Source: Ganoderma boninense
Lineage: Eukaryota; Basidiomycota; Agaricomycetes; Polyporales; Polyporaceae
Direction: 5' to 3'
DNA: 64,000 nucleotides
NCBI GenBank assembly: GCA_002900995.3
Contig: CM035307.1
Location: 3,038,001 to 3,102,000, forward strand
Positions 60,895-64,000 of the stretch are shown one piece after another. The notes beneath the pieces were generated by a model, which did no database searches, was not told the DNA's origin, and saw only the letters and a program-made list of their open reading frames with translations. A program made the translations under genes and the position numbers. Position 1 is the stretch's first letter; each line of letters begins with the position of its first letter.

Positions 60895-63800
60895 ATGTCT
60901 GAGGCAACCGACGCCTCCATCCCCTCGGGTAGTCCACCCGACGCGCCCACTGCTCCACCATCTCATCCTGACACTGAAAATGCTGGTGTCCGTGACATCC
61001 TCGCAATCGCTGACGAAGTTCTCTTGCTCGAACGCAAGCACGTTCCCGAGAAAACTGAAATGGACGAGGCGCTGGAATGGCATGAGGTCATCGAGCTGCA
61101 GGCTTTCAGCGAGCGTAGGGCGTGGATTGAGGAGAAGATCAAGGTATGCTGCTCACCGTACGTCTGCCACGCGCTGCGGCGTTCCTGAGCTTCATTTCAG
61201 TTCCTCGAGCAACTCCCACCCATCGAGGTTTTCGTCGGCCTGGACGCAGTGCGGCGTCCGCCACGGAGGTGCCCGGTCTTCCAACTCGCGAGCAGCTACA
61301 GGGGTGGATGGTCGAGCATGACAGGATAGAGAAGGAGACAGAGGTCTTCGACTCGGGCGAGCTCAAGAAACTCAAGAAGTTCACGAAAGGTGAGTCGCAC
61401 ACATGGTTCTCTCATGGCTACAGCATGTATGACAGCGCATCCGACCTGTTAAGCTGCCGCCCAGCGAAATCTCTCCCCGGCGGATACGGACCTCATCGAG
61501 ATCACTCTCACGACAATCTACTCGCTAGACAAACTGCTCCATCTCCTGCGCGACAGATATGACAACCTCAACCTACTTAGTGTCCGACTGACTTGGGAGG
61601 AACGGCGCATCGGCGCATGGAACGACCGTCGTCAGCTCCTTGACGATCTCCATGACTTCCTTGGGTCTCGTGCTCGATGGTCGCCCTCAGTGTACGAATC
61701 CCTCGAAGCTGACGACCCAAATCCGGGGGAGTACATTCCCAAGAGGCGCGGTTCCATGGTCTCTATGACGTCTGTAGCTTCCGAGACCTCCCTTGCTTCT
61801 ATACCCGGATACTCGCGTGGCGCACGTTATAAACTCGCAGAATCTCTGTCCCAGGAGGCAGCTCGTTTTGCGAGTCGGACATCGTCACTTCGGCATACCA
61901 AGATTGCTGGTGCTGGAAAAGCTCTTGACAAGCTCATCGACGACAGCCGAAAACCCGTTCCGGATGAACTTCTCGACGAACAAGACAAGCTAGAAAATGA
62001 AGGCATCACTGAGATGGAGGACGTAGGCAAGTTCGTTATGCAGATGGTCTTGCAATGGAAGAAGTGAGAGACTGCCGAAACATTGCTGTGCGCGTTTGCT
62101 GACCACGCATCAGGGCTGACGAGTTCTACGTCGAGACGCTCAAGGACAAGTCTGATGCACAGACGCTATTGGAAGAGATTGAGGTGGCGAAGCTCAATCA
62201 TCCTACTGCTCGCCAAGACTCCAGCTTCATGTCTCGGGCGAGCGCTCTCAGCAAACGGCTACTGCTTCGGGGTAATCCGTCATTTTCCCCGTTATTCCCG
62301 AAGCCGGAACACCATCACTTCCCCGAGCAGTCGGCATGCACGGATGTCATCGTGGACCAGCTCTCCTCCGAAGCAGCCTCAGCGCTACACCAGGTGAAGA
62401 AGGCGGAAGCTTGTGCACGAGAGTATCGTGCGTCCCTAGAGGCCGTGAAGAATGTCGAGACAACTTGCAAGGCAGCTGCCGACTTGTCTACTAAGTTCCT
62501 CTCCCTCATTGATCGTATGGAGAACGGCATACCGACCTCGAGCGGTGACGGTACTCCTCCAAATCTGTCCACGGAAGATTGTCTCGACTCTACACATCAC
62601 TCGGTATTCTTGTCCCTATTCCCGTCCGTCCTCCAGGAACTGCAACAGGCGAATGACGAGTCCGGGCCGCTTCTATCCAAAGCTCGGGTTGCCCTGCTTC
62701 ATCTGAACTTCCCCGGCGTCGATGCCCAGTTCAAGTCGGACTCCGCCGCAGCCGTCGATGCGCTCGAGGCTACTTGCGCTGCCGCTGCCAAAGCCAAAGA
62801 TCTCGTGTCCACGCGGATTTTCACCCTGACGCAGGTTCGCAAAGTCTGGTCTGCTATGGATAGACTCTTCCACGAGACGGACGATGCCAGAGGCGAGATC
62901 GTTGACGCCATGTCTCGTCAGATGTGGCGGCAACAGGTCCGTCACGATGCTCCGCCTACACCCGAGAGCCCCGCGGCGACTCTTCCCGTCGTTTGCACTT
63001 CGCCAACGCATGTGACTGAGCAGTTGGCGCAATACAAGTGCAGCTCATTCAGAATGTTTCTATCCCTCTATCCACCTTGACTCCTTCGCTAAGCCCCGCG
63101 CTAAGCGAGTATCTCGCTCGCTCGTCCTCCGCGCTTGAAGCATTTCTCAATGCCACCAATGACACGGCGCGGTTCTGGGAGGTGGTCCAGCAGCAGGCAA
63201 CCATGATGGGTACGGTCCGAGACGAAGTCCATTCGTTCCAAATCCTCATTGAAGACCTCAAGGTGCGCTACGACAAGGGTGCCCAGGACATCTTCGCTGG
63301 GTCGCTCGACGTGGATGCCATCGCGGAGACCGAGCTGACTTTAGCCGGCGAGTTGACTTCTGCGAAGTCCACCATCCAATTCTTCTTGGATGAGCTCCCA
63401 AGGCGCATTCCATTCGTCGGGGAGGCCAAGATCGCTGGTCTGGTTGAACGGGGTCCGCCAAAGCGTCGGATATCTCTCCCTGGCTCGTTCAGCTTGGAGA
63501 CAATCCAACAGGCCGCGCAGCCAAGCCTCCCGTTCGACCCCATTGCACTCGACAAGGGCGTCCGCACCGATGCGAATACATACAGCATGATGCTTTCGGC
63601 GCGATCAAGGCGCTAGAGTCTCGGGCTGATTACTTCCAGCTTGCGAAGAAGGCTCATGCAGTCGACGTTGTCCTCACTACGCTCACAGAACGTCTCAGTC
63701 ATGGCAGCGATGCTGTCTCATCCATCCACTCGGCGCTTGCTCAGGGCGAGGAAAGGCTATCCTCCGACCGCCTCTCGGAACTTGTGTCCAACCTGGAGGA

Positions 63801-64000
63801 TGCTGTCAAGACCCATAGTGCGTCTATCGAGCGTGCGCTCTCCCCCGTTCGCGAGGCTCTGCAGAGCCTCCGCTCCACCTCAGGTGTCTCCGAGACCAGT
63901 GCACGGGACGCGGTGGTCTTGACACGACAGAAAGCAGTCGAGAACGCCGAATCGCAGTTCAGCTCGTGGAAGCACACCGCTGCGAGTCTGAAGCAGCAAC
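60895..64000 (+). CDS. Large spectrin-like / GAR-domain-type coiled-coil protein (3' end outside window)
   Basis: A large helical protein resembling fungal cytoskeletal linkers annotated as GAS2-related (GAR) domain proteins; the GAR domain, if present, lies beyond the window. The start at 60895 gives MSEATDASIPSGSPPDAPTA, then VRDILAIADEVLLLERKHVP, LEWHEVIELQAFSERRAWIE, an intron, FLEQLPPIEVFVGLDAVR, SATEVPGLPTREQLQGWMVE, HDRIEKETEVFDSGELKKLK. After an intron come NLSPADTDLIEITLTTIYSL, DKLLHLLRDRYDNLNLLSVR, and long helical repeats (LVSTRIFTLTQVRKVWSAMD; FWEVVQQQATMMGTVRDEVH; KALESRADYFQLAKKAHAVD). Four or more introns. Single-base gaps break the frame near 61253 (a G missing, VR|ASATEV) and near 63597 (a T missing, MMLF|GAIKAL). 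Both flanks are clearly coding, so a sequencing gap is the likely cause. Confidence 0.8.

Overview
The window looks like nuclear DNA of a filamentous basidiomycete, most likely a mushroom-forming agaricomycete. Almost every gene is cut by several short introns of about 34-70 nt with GT..AG ends and CTRAC-like branch sites. The products are eukaryotic (eS1 ribosomal protein, CCR4-NOT, CDC14, COMPASS Shg1, Dicer, imported mitochondrial ribosomal proteins), and there are Agaricomycete-type families such as the DUF6534 membrane proteins. Genes lie on both strands with no operons. No CRISPR array, IS element, rRNA or tRNA was found. Gene boundaries were rebuilt by hand-splicing, so starts, stops and conserved exons are firmer than exact internal exon edges.

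Layout. 1-1938 (-): the interior and 5' end of an unrecognised, probably nuclear protein with AT-hook-like motifs that leaves the window on the left. 2122-7416 (-): two tandem allantoate-permease (DAL5-type) transporters. 7947-9422 (-): acetyl-CoA acetyltransferase ERG10. 9718-10123 (+): a doubtful small mitochondrial-type protein. 10817-11828 (+) eS1 and 12252-12999 (+) adenine phosphoribosyltransferase. 13101-16683 (-): an EDEM/Htm1 alpha-mannosidase with a PA domain, divergent from a double zinc-ribbon (ZNRD2-like) protein (17009-18242). 18931-21015 (+): disordered Arg/His/Ser-rich protein. 21207-22398 (-): FAF1-like ribosome-assembly protein. 22708-23526 (+): small membrane protein. 23936-25505 (-): ankyrin-like protein. 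25867-27415 (+): mitochondrial release factor 1. 27958-33431 (+): a Dicer whose helicase half is degenerate.

Second half. 33639-33977 (-) COX8/COX VIIc; 34615-36689 (-) DHA1 drug-type MFS transporter; 37459-38725 (-) mitochondrial uL24; 39120-41439 (-) an APSES-ankyrin MBF cell-cycle transcription factor, divergent from CDC14 phosphatase (42260-44425, +) across an 820-bp region holding MluI cell-cycle boxes; 45000-46257 (-) uroporphyrinogen decarboxylase, divergent from SHG1 (46612-47383, +); 48258-49797 (-) DUF6534 membrane protein; a gene-poor 1.8 kb; 51613-52426 (+) mitochondrial bL12; 53084-56060 (-) NOT3/NOT5, divergent from the polarity scaffold BEM1 (57162-59255, +); a 1.6-kb gene-free stretch; and a large spectrin-like/GAR-type coiled-coil protein (60895 onward, +) that leaves the window on the right.

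Most genes are housekeeping. The points worth a second look are the Dicer with a decayed helicase, the cluster of MCB sites between and inside the MBF/CDC14 pair, a 34-nt intron in COX8, and a recurring pattern of single-base frameshifts in homopolymers within conserved exons (MBF, CDC14, Dicer, the GAR-type gene and the left-edge gene). The last looks more like assembly error than gene death and should be settled before any of these genes is called a pseudogene.
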